Origin: Rhipidocladum racemiflorum
Lineage: Eukaryota > Streptophyta > Magnoliopsida > Poales > Poaceae
Reading direction: 5' to 3'
Length of the DNA stretch: 64,000 nucleotides
NCBI GenBank assembly: GCA_036346355.1
Contig: CM070580.1
Coordinates: 23,675,374-23,739,373 of the forward strand
This document shows positions 23,301-33,248 of the stretch, piece after piece. The position numbers and the translations under genes are program-made. How positions within the stretch are numbered: the first letter of the stretch is position 1; each line of letters opens with the position of its first letter. Under the pieces are notes generated by a model that worked only from the letters and a program-made list of their open reading frames with translations, made no database searches and was not told the origin of the DNA.

Positions 23301-25160
23301 TGTGTGGGTAAGAATAAAGATTATGTACATTGGTGAAATTGACATGATTATGTGAGCTCCTTTATATGTAACTCCGCACCTCCAAATTTTGACAGAGATG
23401 ACCATACGACGGTTGGAATAATCAGTGCAGACATGATTGTCTTCTGTAACCAGGTTTGTTCTTAGTGCTTTCCCCTATGTGTTACCTTTAATGGTTTGAT
23501 TGCTTGCTTGATAATTATGCGCTATTTTTATCTACAGTGCGAGAGACCATGCCATGTTAAGTGCTACAACAATGGAATTAAAAAAAAGAAGGTATGTAAT
23601 ACTTTCCTTCAAATGTGGTGGAGGAGAGCTTATCATTGTGAAAGACATTGCTGACTTGTTGTATTGAACTTCTCAGGCAGCTCTGAAAGTTTTGGGAGAA
23701 TACAAGCAATTTCACTTCTTGTGCTGTGAAAAATGCCAGTTACTTCGTGCTTCTTTACAGCACGGACTGAAAAAGCTTGAAAAAATTGCTTTCTTTAGAC
23801 AGATAGGATCAAGTATCTATTGGCAACTTTTAAGTGGAATGAATCTGAGGAGTGATCTACAGCAGTACATGCATCAGGTCATTGATATCTTCAAAGTAAG
23901 TTCTTTTTGTGGGGGGTTTATATTGTAGTTTTAAAAACCTTGATTCTACAATGATAAACTTTGCGTCCATATGTCTGTTGCTTCTAGGCTATAAAAGTCT
24001 TACTTTAATCTTTGTTATAGGATGCATTTGCAGAAACAGCTGCTGTGGACAGTAATGTCATACAAGATATGGTTAAAGCGTAGGTTCTTCCTTTATTTTT
24101 CTAACTCTTAAGTGGTGTATGAATAGCCAAATTTATATGCATTTACCTGCAGTTTCTCTGTTCATCTATTGAACACAAGTAATCAATCTGAACTCTGTTT
24201 GCAGCAAGGATGTAGGTGGAGAGAAGGATTTTCGAGGATTGTATTGTGCAGTGTTAACAACAAGGTGACCAAAATAAACTGCTGATGGTTTGGTTTGCAA
24301 CTTGATTAAAAAAACAAAACAAAACAAACATGTGCTTGTATTTTGTATGTCTATTATTTAGCTGGTATTCTTATACATTTTCCCCTTTTGGTTGTATTGC
24401 AGTACGCTTGTTGTGTCAACTGCGATTCTGAAAGTGCGCACAGAAGAAGTTGCCGAACTTGTCCTTATTGCCACACGTAATGAGTGCAGGAAGAAGGTGG
24501 GAATGAATTTAAACTGAACAGTCCAATGCCCATAGTGAACTCTTTCAGTTATCAGATGTAAATCTAATTTTGCATATATCTCCGTATAGACAAAGTGTTT
24601 TTCACTTTACCTAAATTCCTAAGGAGGATCCTCTTGTATCTATTCATTTGTCCTGCCCTTTAGTTCTTTTCATCATATAGGACTAACAATTAATAAAAGC
24701 CTTTACTCAACTGTTGTGATACTTATGGACGAGACCAATATGATTCATTAAATCCATCTACTTTGCAAACTAATATTATTTTTGTGTCTCTGTCACTGCA
24801 GGGCTACTTTGCGCTTCTCCTAAGCCTAATTGAGGCACATTTGAAAGCCTGGAATATCCGACTTCTTGTGGTGCCTATTGATCCTGAAATGGCATCAATC
24901 TGGTCTGAGAAGCTTGGGTTCACTATTTTATCAGAAGAAGAGGTAATTGCATCCTATTCTTTGTATTTGCGCATTTCCTGTGGTCAATGGAAAAGTTGTT
25001 TTTGTAACTAACTGTATTTAACAATATTGATATCACTCCAGTAGCACTAACATAATTGCACTGTTGTTGTTGTGCCTGTTGACAGAAGAAGTCGCTGCTG
25101 GAGGCACACCCCTTGGTGATGTTTGAGAACCTAAGATTGGCACAGAAATCACTTGCTTGA
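4173..25160 (+). CDS. IDM1/ROS4-like PHD-finger and GNAT acetyltransferase protein (19-exon model)
   Basis: The likely product is a nuclear plant PHD/acyl-CoA N-acyltransferase protein of the IDM1/ROS4 relatives, inferred to act on chromatin as a histone acetyltransferase or reader. Exons by eye: 4173-4219, 4448-4733, 4848-4916, 5022-5220, 5328-5379, 6265-6702, 7694-7778, 7874-7933, 8036-8088, 8253-8383, 23205-23307, 23396-23453, 23538-23591, 23677-23895, 24021-24079, 24205-24264, 24403-24496, 24802-24942, 25086-25160. All junctions are GT-AG, phases match throughout, and the sum is 2283 nt (760 codons plus stop). The order is a first TDBD-type module (~112-200), a second (~365-470), one PHD-type finger (~503-545) and GNAT (~640-735). 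The first ATG in frame is at 4173; a longer 5' exon without ATG is possible. The donor at 6702 was chosen for phase; 6718 is an alternative. Intron 10 is 14.8 kb, so intact splicing is inferred, not shown. Confidence 0.75.
5615..6362 (+). repeat. tandem duplication of an intron-exon junction, first copy split by a MITE
   Basis: About 240 bp is present twice: copy 1 at 5615-5842 plus 6100-6123, copy 2 at 6124-6362. Both contain the same branch/polypyrimidine region, the acceptor CTGCTAG and about 35 codons of exon 6. Copy 2 (acceptor 6264) continues into the full exon. Copy 1 (acceptor near 5763) keeps an open frame up to the MITE insertion and is a decoy partial exon. The two copies have diverged by scattered substitutions, so the event is not recent. 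Confidence 0.75.
5843..6099. mobile_element. Stowaway-like MITE (257 bp)
   Basis: Flanked by TA on both sides (5841-5842 and 6100-6101). The left end reads CTCCCACCAGTCACAAATAG and the right end is the complement of CTCTCTCCGGTCACAAATAG, with inverted homology continuing through AGTTGTCGTTTT. The CTCCC-type terminus and TA target site are Stowaway/Tc1-mariner hallmarks. It inserted into the partial exon of the duplicated copy. Confidence 0.8.
6820..7650. mobile_element. possible non-autonomous TIR element in intron 6
   Basis: Left TATGTATCACCGATACGG and right complement TATGAATCACCGATCCTT form short imperfect inverted repeats. The interior is rich in GGATCG/GATACGG motifs and includes AT-rich and GC-rich patches with no plausible exon. 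Adjacent ATTAGC and ATTAGT could be remnants of a target duplication but do not abut the repeats cleanly. Family not recognised. Confidence 0.35.
8475..8603 (-). repeat. candidate 3' LTR of the copia element
   Basis: On the minus strand it begins TGTTAGACAGTATCC directly after the polypurine tract and ends TATTCATAACA, so the ends are TGTTA/TAACA. No second copy was found in the window, so the right limit rests on the polypurine junction and the left limit on the TG...CA ends only. Confidence 0.5.
8810..9193 (-). pseudogene. copia RNase H domain
   Basis: Reads LQAYSDATWASDHADRRSLS, then SLIAWKTKKQTTVSRSSAEA and EVTWLRWLLEDFGV. These are the SDxDWA-type acidic motif and SRSSAEAE motif of copia RNase H. 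Separated from the RT by a frame break near 9194; part of the antisense copia remnant. Confidence 0.8.
9195..9936 (-). pseudogene. copia reverse transcriptase
   Basis: Two overlapping frames together show the copia RT: YDETFAHVAHMTTVRTLLA, SQLDVKNAFLNGELHEEVYM, RSLYGLKQAPRAWFERF-type sequence, then LLLYVDDVISIGDD carrying the YVDD active site. A frameshift lies at about 9670-9700, inside the GLKQAP motif region. The catalytic residues are visible but the frame is broken. Confidence 0.8.
10090..11257 (-). pseudogene. copia integrase and linker, frame-broken
   Basis: 10751-11257 shows FNLVHSDVWGPAPF, YYILFIHDFSRHTWIYFM and ILRADSAGEYLSGALRAFL, the core of a copia integrase (D, D and E positions recognisable, N of DN-GGE changed). 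10090-10668 carries the Ser/Pro-rich integrase-RT linker (ECAFLGCSVEHKGYRCWDP, then a long SSSSP-rich tail). The frames are disrupted between them by the C/A homopolymer near 10640-10663. Confidence 0.75.
11166..12169 (-). pseudogene. copia gag C-terminus, protease and pre-integrase domain
   Basis: Reads, from the 5' side, a gag tail (EETRLRGAGLL), zinc knuckle CTYCNKRRHVEQFC (C-x2-C-x4-H-x4-C), protease WILDSGASFHMTSD with the catalytic DSG, and the pre-integrase segment QWHHRLGHL with HCTGCKLGK. The gag frame is open up to 12169 and is cut there by the start of an unrelated LTR-like sequence. Confidence 0.8.
12170..15687 (+). mobile_element. large gypsy-type LTR fragment or solo LTR
   Basis: Starts TGTAACACC at 12170, inside the copia gag. 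It contains noncoding features I associate with multi-kb LTRs of large grass gypsy elements: a CT-rich leader with a splice-donor-like GGTAAGAATC near 12820, an acidic short frame near 13700-13795, and repeated GTACAAGGGATGGACTTG motifs around 14180-14320. It also has GGGGCGTAAA motifs at 14634 and 14704. No gag or pol is present. The right limit (about TTCGTCA, 15687) is uncertain and no target duplication was found, so truncation cannot be separated from a solo LTR. Confidence 0.5.
15688..15839. other. short intron spacer
   Basis: Low-copy-looking sequence between the LTR fragment and the gypsy element. It ends with the target site TTCAC (15835-15839). No coding signal was recognised. Confidence 0.5.
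15840..16262 (+). repeat. 5' LTR of the gypsy element
   Basis: 423 bp, TGATACG...CATATCA. A TATA-like TTATATAAAG sits at 16061-16070. Differs from the 3' LTR at two sites (G versus A in the CAGGGAAGG and GGATTTGTAAAA contexts). Confidence 0.95.
16265..16276 (+). promoter_or_regulatory. primer binding site (initiator Met tRNA type)
   Basis: TGGTATCAGATT lies two bases after the 5' LTR. TGGTATCAGA is the standard PBS complementary to the 3' end of plant initiator methionine tRNA. Confidence 0.85.
16291..20882 (+). pseudogene. gypsy gag-pol with one frame break
   Basis: Domains in order: gag (16291-17320), zinc knuckle LCYNCDEIFYRGHRCKR (~17346-17400), protease LIDSGSTHNFIG (~17560), reverse transcriptase with VFFDDILIFS (~18495) and FGLCNAPSTF, and RNase H with VECDASSQGVGAV (~18933). 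Integrase follows, with HEG/C-x2-C zinc motif (~19590-19700), MDFITGLP, VSDRDPVF and the TEVVNR glutamate, then a chromodomain-like tail RQFLVQWDG...ATWMDA (~20700-20780). The frame changes once near 19236, at the end of RNase H, consistent with loss of one base. The second frame then stays open into the 3' LTR. Otherwise no internal stop was noticed, in keeping with a recent insertion. Confidence 0.9.
20825..20839 (+). promoter_or_regulatory. polypurine tract
   Basis: GGAGGGGGGGAGTAT immediately before the 3' LTR; expected primer site for plus-strand synthesis. Confidence 0.85.
20840..21262 (+). repeat. 3' LTR of the gypsy element
   Basis: 423 bp, 421 identical to the 5' LTR, followed by the target duplication TTCAC at 21263-21267. 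Confidence 0.95.
21263..23204 (+). other. remaining right part of intron 10
   Basis: No exon with a PHD-type Cys pattern is visible here. An exon-like open stretch at about 21400-21520 (KRFELRESQIAPPNRKFTIG, followed by a donor-like CAG|GTGCGT) is not recognised and may be a captured gene fragment. A GC-rich block at about 21870-22230 looks like a promoter or 5' leader. The last ~900 bp is T-rich intron ending in acceptor TTGCAG at 23204. Confidence 0.4.
23205..25160 (+). CDS. 3' half of the PHD/GNAT gene: zinc finger and acetyltransferase
   Basis: Nine exons with consistent phase. The finger reads ESCHLCG, FCNQCE, CHVKC and LCCEKC, giving a C4HC3-like PHD pattern. Then comes a helical linker (LKKLEKIAFFRQIGSSIYWQ). 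The GNAT domain follows: EKDFRGLYCAVLTT, LVVSTAILKVRTEEVAELVL, IATRNECRKKGYFALLLSLI (motif A, acetyl-CoA loop R-x4-K-x-GYF) and IWSEKLGFTILSEEE (motif B). The end is MFENLRLAQKSLA and a TGA at 25158-25160. The first codon is completed by the T at 8383 plus GT at 23205-23206, so splicing over the long intron keeps the frame. If intron 10 is not spliced, an internal promoter could still drive this half. Confidence 0.85.
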
Positions 25161-25852
25161 GCAAACAGAGAAAAGTTACCTTCGGAGAGCCAGCTACACA
25201 GTTTTGGTAGCTCATCGTCTAATGGATGATTTCAAAGTTCAACCTTTGTAGAGAGTAGAGACGCAAGCTAGCTTTGTAGTTTTCGTAGCTTATAGGCTAA
25301 CTATGTACTCGTCAGCTGTGTGGGTTGCGTTGCGTGTGTGATGGACATCGTTTGCCATACATGTGTTCCAGCTAGATGTATTGGCAGGTGCTCTGTTGTC
25401 CAAATGCTCTCAGATGCTTAATTTCTGATGTAAAGACAGCTCAATTAGATGTTAATATCCTCCTTAGTAATTTAATGTGTGCGCGCAAATTGTGTTGAGG
25501 TCATTTTCTGTGGAAAACTTGTTCTTGCCTGAATAACCTCCGACAGGGTTCCAACTATCGACGGTAATCAACCGATAATCGTGCATATTGAGACGGCACA
25601 AAAAAGGTTATCGATCGGCAAACCATTGAAATTCAAATTCAAATTTAAAAAATTCATGAAATTTAGAAGAAGAAAAAATGTCCAGAAGTTTCCTAAAATT
25701 AGTATTAATTTACTCGTGTCATCTGAGATAAAAAATTTATTAAAAAAATTGAATTTGGAACACGTTTTAGACTAAATTACGAATTTACAAAATTGAAAAT
25801 GGCAAAAACAACAACAGTGCACATGAACAGTACCAGCCCATCCACCCACTAA

Positions 25853-26363
25853 GGGGCTGTTTGGTTGCCTGTATACACAGATATTTACATCTACATATAC
25901 AGAATCTTGTTTTTTTTCTCGTGTTTGTTGTCTGCATCTAGTTTTGAGCCTGCCTCTCTGGATACAAGATTCTCCATGCAGCCTGGCTCTGGAGATATGT
26001 AGAAAATGGGCGTATCTCTGGATGCAGCCTCGTGTTCTGCGCAACGAGCCACTGTCAGCCACAATATCAAACCATGCATACGGTGCCACGTGAGCATGTA
26101 AAAGTTTCCTTTTTTCTTTGTTGTTTATATCTTTTGATTAGCATCTCCGATTACCGAACCGATTTCAAAAATTGGTTCCTAACATTTTTTTGAACAAAGC
26201 TAGACCACACTTGCTATATAAATTTCAAAATATTTAAAATTCAAAATGCATGCCTACTAAACACTCAACCAAACACCGTCTCTGCATCTGTGCATCCCGT
26301 ATCCCATCAACCTAGCTGAGTCGAACGGACAAAGCTCACGAGAGAAGGCAACCAAACAGCCCC
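25853..26363. mobile_element. Tourist-like (PIF/Harbinger) MITE, 511 bp
   Basis: Perfect 17-bp inverted repeats GGGGCTGTTTGGTTGCC at both ends and TAA target duplications at 25850-25852 and 26364-26366. No coding capacity. Nested in the hAT element, so it is the younger of the two insertions. Confidence 0.88.
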
Positions 26364-27232
26364 TAAGCATTTTCATGTATTTTAGTGCCGCATGGGGCCT
26401 CTCCAACCAGGGAACCTGCTTTCAACAGTAGAGAAGCTCCCAGCCTTACTCCTCGTTGACAACTCCGGCCAGATCCACCGCCGTGACTGCGATAATCGAT
26501 CAGTAATACTCGATTATCTAGCGGTAAGGCTCAATTAGCTCTCTGGACTTCAGTTTTTTCGTAGTTTCTGATTATCAGCACTAACAGATCAATTTTCTAG
26601 CAATTTGTGATGATTTTTGGCTCGATTTTGGGGATAATCGGTGCGACAAAATCTCTGTAAGTTGTTTTGTTTAAATATGGTAGCATGTCCTAGTCAATGC
26701 CATTTTCTTTAAGCTGCCAACAGTGCACACTGTAATGAATCCTAATCAATGTCATTTTCTTTAAGCCTAGTAGCATGGTGTATTGATTCCTGTAAGTTAT
26801 TTTGTTTAAGTGTGGTGTATTGATTCCTAATATGCATATCTCAATTCTCAAAGCATGGTGAAGACAGGCATGCATGGATTAGAATTTAGAAAGCTTTCAC
26901 AATTCTGAAGAATGGTGTGAAATCCACCTTAAAAAGATTATGTGCAAAAGCTATATTTTTGTTGCAAGACAAGGTATAGATTGTTAGGATTATACTGCTA
27001 TTAAGTTTTATCATGTGTTCAATTGGTATGAGGTAGGCATATGTACGAAAAATTTACTAGATAGCTAACTATTGTCCAAAATATCCATAGATTTGTGTAT
27101 GGTCTCTTATGCAGATTTGAGCTTGTTAGGTGGCATCATATTGGGGATTGATTTATCAGCTTCGCAGTGATGGTTAATTAGCTACTACACTGTTTCTGTT
27201 ACGTACATATTCTTGTTGTTGTGTATTAGCAG

Positions 27233-29090
27233 ATGGCAGACCAGGGTGACGTTGTGTGGGAGCACGGTGACAAAATAGGGATCGAATTTCGATGTAAATA
27301 CTGTCACCAAGAGAAGAGAGGCGGTTCAATCCGACTGAAGCACCACATGGCAGGACACGATACGAATGTTTTCTATTGCAATCAAGTTCATAAGGAGGCT
27401 CATGAGTACTTTCAGCGTGACTTAGACAGGATGAAGGATAAGAGGAAGGGAAAGGGGGACGAGAGGCTCAAAAAGGAAGAAGCGGCTACATATTCCCCGC
27501 CGAGGAGAAGTGCATATTCAAAGTACACGGGTGATACTGATGAGGAAGACCAACTCCAGCATGCTATGGCTGCCTCAAGAGCGGAGGCAGAATTTATTAG
27601 TAGATCAGGTGGTAGGTATGAGCACGGTGGTGATAGTGGAACCTCTAGATAGGCTAGAGGAGGGGGAGAAGGTGTGTTGACGAGGATGATTCGAAGTTCC
27701 ACACAACGGGAAAGACCAGCAGTGAGGGATTACAACCTTAGTACGGCCCATGGCCCTGTGCAAATAAGGATTGACACTGGGAGCTGGACACAAAAGGGGA
27801 GAAATGCGAAGCAGGCCATTGACTCGGGCTGGGCCAAATTTTTTCACACGGCTGATATTGCGGGGAGGAAAGCAGACAAACCCTACTTCGTTAGCGCTGT
27901 CAGGGAAACTCAAAAATGGTGTAAGTGAGCTTTCAAATTTTTGCCCAGTTGTTTGCAGGCAATTAATAGCTAGTATTTTCAAGTACACATTTTATTTGCA
28001 GGTGTGGGTGTCCCGTCACCGACTGGAAAAGACATAGACGATCAATATTTAGACGCCAGCGAAATGGACATACGGCAGGAGATGGCAAAGTTCAAGCTGG
28101 AATGGCCTACGTATGGTGTTACAATCGTGTGTAATTCTTGGATTGGGTCGACACGCATGAACATTACCAACTTCATGTTATATTGCAATGGCACCATGTT
28201 CATAATCGTCTATCCTACAAGAAGCTCCATAAGTTAGTGTATGTTAACTACAATCTACAGCTCCGAATTCAAGCTGAAGAAAGTCAAAGGTCCACAGATG
28301 AAGACAATCTATTCCAACCTTTTGACAGATGAAGACGATCCATTCCAACTTAGATTGTGCGACAATGAAAATCCAATCCAACAGTGGATGGAGAAAGAGA
28401 TGTCCAATGCTGACCCCTTACTTGATGAGGACACAGAGAGTGACACCCCCTCCCATCACACCTTGTGACAGACCCAATTGATTCTATTGTATTGTAAAAG
28501 AACACTGGGGGCTGCAAGCATCCCTGAATGGGCAGACAAGACAGTGGGTGTCAGTCACACAGGAAAAAGAAAACACCAAATAATAGCAACAAGGGAGCAA
28601 GCAAAAAAGAAGAGCTCCCTCGAAAGGAAAGGGGGAGGGTCACACAGATGTTGGGAGTGATGACTCGACCGATAGCACTCCCGGGAACCATCGGAGCCCA
28701 CCATACCAAGAGTCCAATGGCAGTAGCTCCAAGACGGACGGCCATGGCGGTGAATCCAATGACGGTGCCCCAGAACAACAGTGTCTCGTATAATTTACAG
28801 GGGAGTCCAAATTCACTCATGCCACATAGGACAAAGACTATGGTGCTCCCCGGTCGCAGGGGATGACTACTTCAGGGAAGGGAAGAGAGCATCGACGTAG
28901 CCATGATGCACCACAGGATAGCTCTAGCTCATATAGCATCGTTGAGACACAAGGGGGTTATGGCTCATATGGCCAATACAACTACGCCATCCCGGATGCT
29001 TATACACAACCTCCCACCCAATGGGTCTACGAGTGGCAAGACCTAGAATTTTATACTATGTTGTATCATGAATATAAGCGGAGTTATTAA
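27233..29090 (+). pseudogene. internally deleted hAT transposase (BED zinc finger type)
   Basis: The N-terminal exon starts at ATG 27233 with BED-type finger CKYCHQEKRGGSIRLKHHMA (C-x2-C...H-x4-H). It meets a premature TAG at 27650-27652, then continues in the same frame with GWAKFFHTADIAGRKADKPY. After a ~80-bp intron, a second exon has KDIDDQYLDASEMDIRQEM and TYGVTIVCNSWIGSTRMNI. Immediately after YCNGTMF the sequence jumps to KLHKLVYVNYNLQLRIQAEE and a DADPLLDE-type C-terminal tail. Most of the DDE catalytic domain has therefore been deleted around 28200-28235. The Ser/Gly-rich tail (28540-29090) is frame-broken. It cannot supply transposase. Confidence 0.8.
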
Positions 29091-29787
29091 CTACACAAGG
29101 ATTAGCGCTCGTGTCCACAGCAGAGTACAGCATAGCGAACCAAATGTACAACCAACATTACTACTCGTAGTCCTAAAGGTAATGTTTTATTTGTATGTTT
29201 CATTTCATTGCAACTCTATTTTTTACTAATATAGCGTTCATGTAGGTCCAACATGGCATATGTGCGACAATGGAAGGACGGCGAAGCTATACCAAGTGTA
29301 TTGAAACAAATGTTATTGAAATGTGGATTTGTCGGACCTTTCAATTATGAATGGTATTGAAATGAAAATGTTATTTGTTGATATATTATTACTACATGCT
29401 TAATTGACAACTTGACATTGTCTAAAATACAGTAAAGATCATGCCAAAAAAATTTGCAATTTTTCCAATTTTTCACTATTTTCCGCAAATTTTTCCATCT
29501 GTTCTTAACTCTGCTGATTTCCTTGCGATTTGTCTCGATTATCGTTGATTATCGAGCGATAATCGGCAATTATCGGTCAATAATCGAACCTATAGCTGAT
29601 GTCTTCACTGAGAATCCAAACAAAATTGATTTCAATATTTATTCGATATTTCACGAAAATCGTTCGGTAATCAACGATTATCAAGACAATTTTGGTAAGG
29701 TTAACCCTGATCTCCGATGTGATGGCTTGGTAAGTGCTCTGGGATATTTGCATGCTAGAGCCCTTTAAATAGTCTGCGAATAACTAA

Positions 29788-30024
29788 GGCCCTTTTGGTA
29801 CGGTTCCAGATTCTAGTAGAAACGGAAACGGTTTCAGATTCTTGATATAAACGTTTCAGGTTGGATTCTGTGAATCGAGTGAAACTGGGTTGAAACCGAT
29901 TTAGCCACGGTGTGGAAAAAGAAGAAACGATCTAAGAAGAATCATTCCGAGCTTTAGCCCGTTTGGTTGGGTTTCTTTCAGAATCTAGTAGAAACAGCCC
30001 GGTTCTAAATTGCCAAATGAGGCC
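29788..30024. mobile_element. Tourist-like MITE copy 1 (GGTACGGTTCCAGATTCT family)
   Basis: TAA on both sides (29785-29787, 30025-30027). Left end GGCCCTTTTGGTACGG and right end complement GGCCTCATTTGGCAAT. The interior contains GGTACGGTTCCAGATTCTAG, CACGGTGTGGAAAAAGAAG and TTTTAGCCCGTTTGG-like motifs shared with the copy at 44972-45223. Confidence 0.75.
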
Positions 30025-30559
30025 TAAGACATGACATAGGGATCCACGTCCAATGCGTGTCTTTAACATGCACCAATAATCGGCATCCATGCGTTAGTCT
30101 AGCTACCTAGAATTTTGAAACGAGATCAGCATAATTTTGCGGTCTTCATGTCAAGAATTCGATTCGATATTTCGCAAGTTCCATCAACCTACATCTTAGA
30201 ATAAAGGCAGCATTGGAAATCTTGGCCACATGTCTGTGGGTTATTGCCTTTGAAATAATTGAAAAGCTAGGGAAGCTTTCACAGGTATCCAGATGAGCAA
30301 CCATGTAAAAAAGTAATACCATCAATTTATATATTCATTCATAGGTAGCAATGCAGTGCCAAGAGGTTTTCTATCATCACCCGCGAGAACAATGGCCGTC
30401 TTGCAACACATAGATGAGACACTAAACAAACAGTACACACGTGAGAACATTCTCTCGTCTCCATGCTCATGTCAATTGAAACAACTCCCAAATGCCTATG
30501 GTAATATGAAAATCCAAATTTCGCGCTACTGAAACCGCAGTGCAACGCGACTAACCGCA

Positions 30560-31730
30560 TCATCCTGCGGTTTTATCTGTTGTGAAGCTAGTGTGCGAGG
30601 AATGAGTGTCCGGCTGAGGAGCAGGCCTCTCCTGCCTCGGTTTAGCAGGGTCGACGAAAATAACCCATCCATCCAGAAACTTGGCGTTCATCCCCTGCCG
30701 CGCATTCTCGGCTTCTTCTAAAGTCGCGTACCTGACAAAACCGAAGCCCTTTGACCTCCCAGAAATCCTATCTGTTATGACTTTAGCTGCACATGGAGAC
30801 GACACATTACAATGAGCAGTGGAGAAGGGGGACGAACAACAATCAAAACATTGCTACTGAAGTGCTGGCCACTGAAGCAAGCCTCATACCGTCAAGCAGC
30901 TGCCCGAAAGGCGCAAATGCATTTTTCAGCTTCTCATCCGTCGTTAGCCTTGAAAGGCCTGCGTTGCATTGCATCAGCATGCGAACAAATACAGCATAAA
31001 GTAGGACTTGCTGCTTAGGGCCGTACTCGTACAAAGTTTCAGTTTTGAAGCGTGCAGTTAACTTATTGAGAACAGCAAGCAAGTATAATGTAATGCAACA
31101 TACTACCATACAAGCAAGACAGACACACAAATGTGATAGGGTTTGGCGATGCAGGAGCTCATGAATTGGGATGCAGCAGGTCAGAAACCGGCCTAATTGA
31201 TAAGGCTTGGTGGTTATCTGTAATTCTGAATCAGTCGTCATATGCACAAAGACAAGAAGCGAAAAAATGGCGCACGAGACGCATACGCACAGAGATATCG
31301 GAGCGAATACCAGTAAACCACATGAGACGCATATGCACAGTGTGTATCTACATCGGTTGCTCTGATTTGCCAGGGCAGGCAAGATCGCATTACAAGACAT
31401 ACAGCTATCCCCGATTTATACCGAGAAATTGGGCTCGCCGAGGCTAACTTGCAACGATGTATTGTAGCTTAAGGAAACCCATAGCCATCGTGCGGACAAT
31501 AATGGACTGGGGAGGAAGGGGAGAGAGTTCTTACCGCTGACGAAGAGCTTGGGGATGGTGAGCGGCGGCACGTTGGTGACCTCGGCGTCGTCGCCAAAGA
31601 TGGAGGACGGGGGCGGCGGGGTGCGGGAGGATGCGGAGGAGCAGAAGGCGGCGCGAAGTGCGGAGGAGGAGAAGGGGGTGGAGCTGAGGAGGCGGCGGCT
31701 GAGCAGGGACGAGGACGAGGAGAGGGCCAT
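30560..31730 (-). CDS. organelle RRM-domain RNA-binding protein (ORRM2-like)
   Basis: Three exons: 31730-31535, 30958-30890 and 30786-30560; total 492 nt, 163 aa. The N-terminal 55 or so residues are rich in Ser, Ala, Arg and Leu (MALSSSSSLLSRRLLSSTPF), a likely mitochondrial or plastid transit peptide. A single RRM follows. RNP2 is KLFVSGL, split by intron 1; then LTTDEKLKNAFAPFGQL. RNP1 is KGFGFVRY, and the end is FLDGWVIFVDPAKPRQE. The short Pro/Thr-rich tail ends at TGA 30562-30560. The family is known for organelle RNA processing and editing support (ORRM proteins); that role is inferred. Splice sites are GT-AG and phases agree. Confidence 0.88.
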
Positions 31731-32438
31731 GGCCGGCGCCTAAAACCCTACCTCTTGCTTGCTTCTGGTTCAGCGTTCTGGGTCCGTGGCTCCGTGCGTT
31801 CAGGGCTTCGTGTCCGACCCCGCCTGATACGGTGTTTGTCTCGTGTGCGATGGGGTGGGACCTGGACAGGCTCATCTTCTTCTGGGCTTTTTTTTAGAGA
31901 GAGAATTGTGGTCTTAGGCTCTATTTATTTAGATTTAGGTTTTTGGATTTATAGTTTAAACTTAGCTTTTGAGTTTAAACAGTTTAAAAGTAATCGGTCT
32001 TTATACCTGTTAGAAGTAGGTAATTTTATCCTAACTTTAGTGGCATTAGTCTAAAATCAAGCCTCAATAAGCAAAAAAAAACACTTTTTAGCTTTTGGTT
32101 ATATAGAGGCTCATGACTTTTGAGAAAGGCCTAGGTAAAAACACTCATTTGTTCAAGCTTGGTTTTTTGGCTTTTAAGCAGGTGAAAAAATACAAAAAAA
32201 CAGTGCCTTAATTTGGAACATAATAATTTTACACTAAATAATTTTTATATATAAATCAGGTAAAAAAAAATACATTTGGATCTTAGAAGTTAGGACTTTG
32301 CGGAGCAAAACCTGTATCCCCTGCACAAAAAAAAAATCTATGCAACTAGTATTTCAAATAATCCTTTAGGAGAGTAAGAATTCATGCCCTACAAAATTCT
32401 CGTTGGAATCCTATGCAACTAGTATTCCAAAAGAAGCA
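31731..32438. other. intergenic, no gene seen
   Basis: Contains the 5' flank of the RRM gene, then AT-rich sequence with poly-A/T tracts. No exon, RNA gene or defined repeat could be supported. Confidence 0.5.
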
Positions 32439-32591
32439 TTAACGGAACTCAATACCCAGCGATGATTGAGGTGACTTGAGAATCTCTGACCCTTGATTGA
32501 ATATCAATAGCTCGACACAGCTGCTTGGTTGACCTCCAGAGGAATGTTCAGCCTCTGGAAGTTGCTCTTCCATTGTCATCTTGGCAGCCAT
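32439..32591 (-). other. small unassigned ORF (50 codons)
   Basis: Open from ATG (complement of 32589-32591) to TAA (32439-32441). It begins MAAKMTMEEQLPEAEHSSGG. Composition is protein-like, but no family is recognised and no splice partners are obvious. It may be an isolated exon or chance. Confidence 0.2.
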
Positions 32592-33248
32592 TTTTTTAAA
32601 TAAAAAGGTAAGACAGGAGCTCTGCTAAAGATTAATTAAGATGAGAAGAGTCCAAATACAGAAACAGGTAGACTAGGAGAAAAGGCGACCCTAGGAGAAA
32701 AACACTTAGAAAAAGGATAAAAAGCTGCACGGCTCCCTATTATGTGTAGTTTTTCATTCATCTTCTGTTGGAAGGAAGGAAGGGGGAATCAAATCGACTA
32801 GCGGTGGCATAAGTCCATTACGCTAGCAGCAGTAATCGATGCGGCGCAGTAGGCACCTCGGTGGCGACGTGAAACCGCAGTCTGCAATACGCGAGGTTAT
32901 CGGCGTGGTTTAAGTTCTCACTAAGCTGATCCGAGCATCCGAGCAGTGACCGACGAATGATCAAGCAAATTTCACAGAGTAGATCGCTGCAACTTCCCAA
33001 AAACATTTGGGGATCAAAGCATCATCCAGGACTCAATAGCCTGATCCACTCCAATGTCGACAAAAGGATCGTTCATCTGTACTTGAGCACAGAATGTTCA
33101 TCCGATTACATTCCTAGGAGGGCCAGCGCCACCAATGGACGGCGACCCAACGGCGTGTACACACAGAATTCGTCAGGAACGGATGAAGGCTTTACGCAAG
33201 GTCGACAAGAACGCCGGCGGCTGCTGCGTGCTGTGCGCGAGCTGGTTC

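Larger units (their letters stand above)
25544..29709 (+). mobile_element. hAT transposon, 4.2 kb, with 8-bp target duplication
   Basis: Ends CAGGGTTCC on the left and the complement CAGGGTTAACC on the right. Flanks are ACCTCCGA (25536-25543) and ATCTCCGA (29710-29717), 7/8 identical. Both subterminal regions carry repeated ATTATCG/CGATAAT motifs and long A/T tracts, typical hAT transposase-binding-type architecture. Inside are a BED-zinc-finger hAT transposase gene with a large internal deletion (27233-29090) and a nested Tourist MITE (25853-26363). It lies just past the 3' end of the PHD/GNAT gene (about 380 bp after its stop). Confidence 0.8.
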
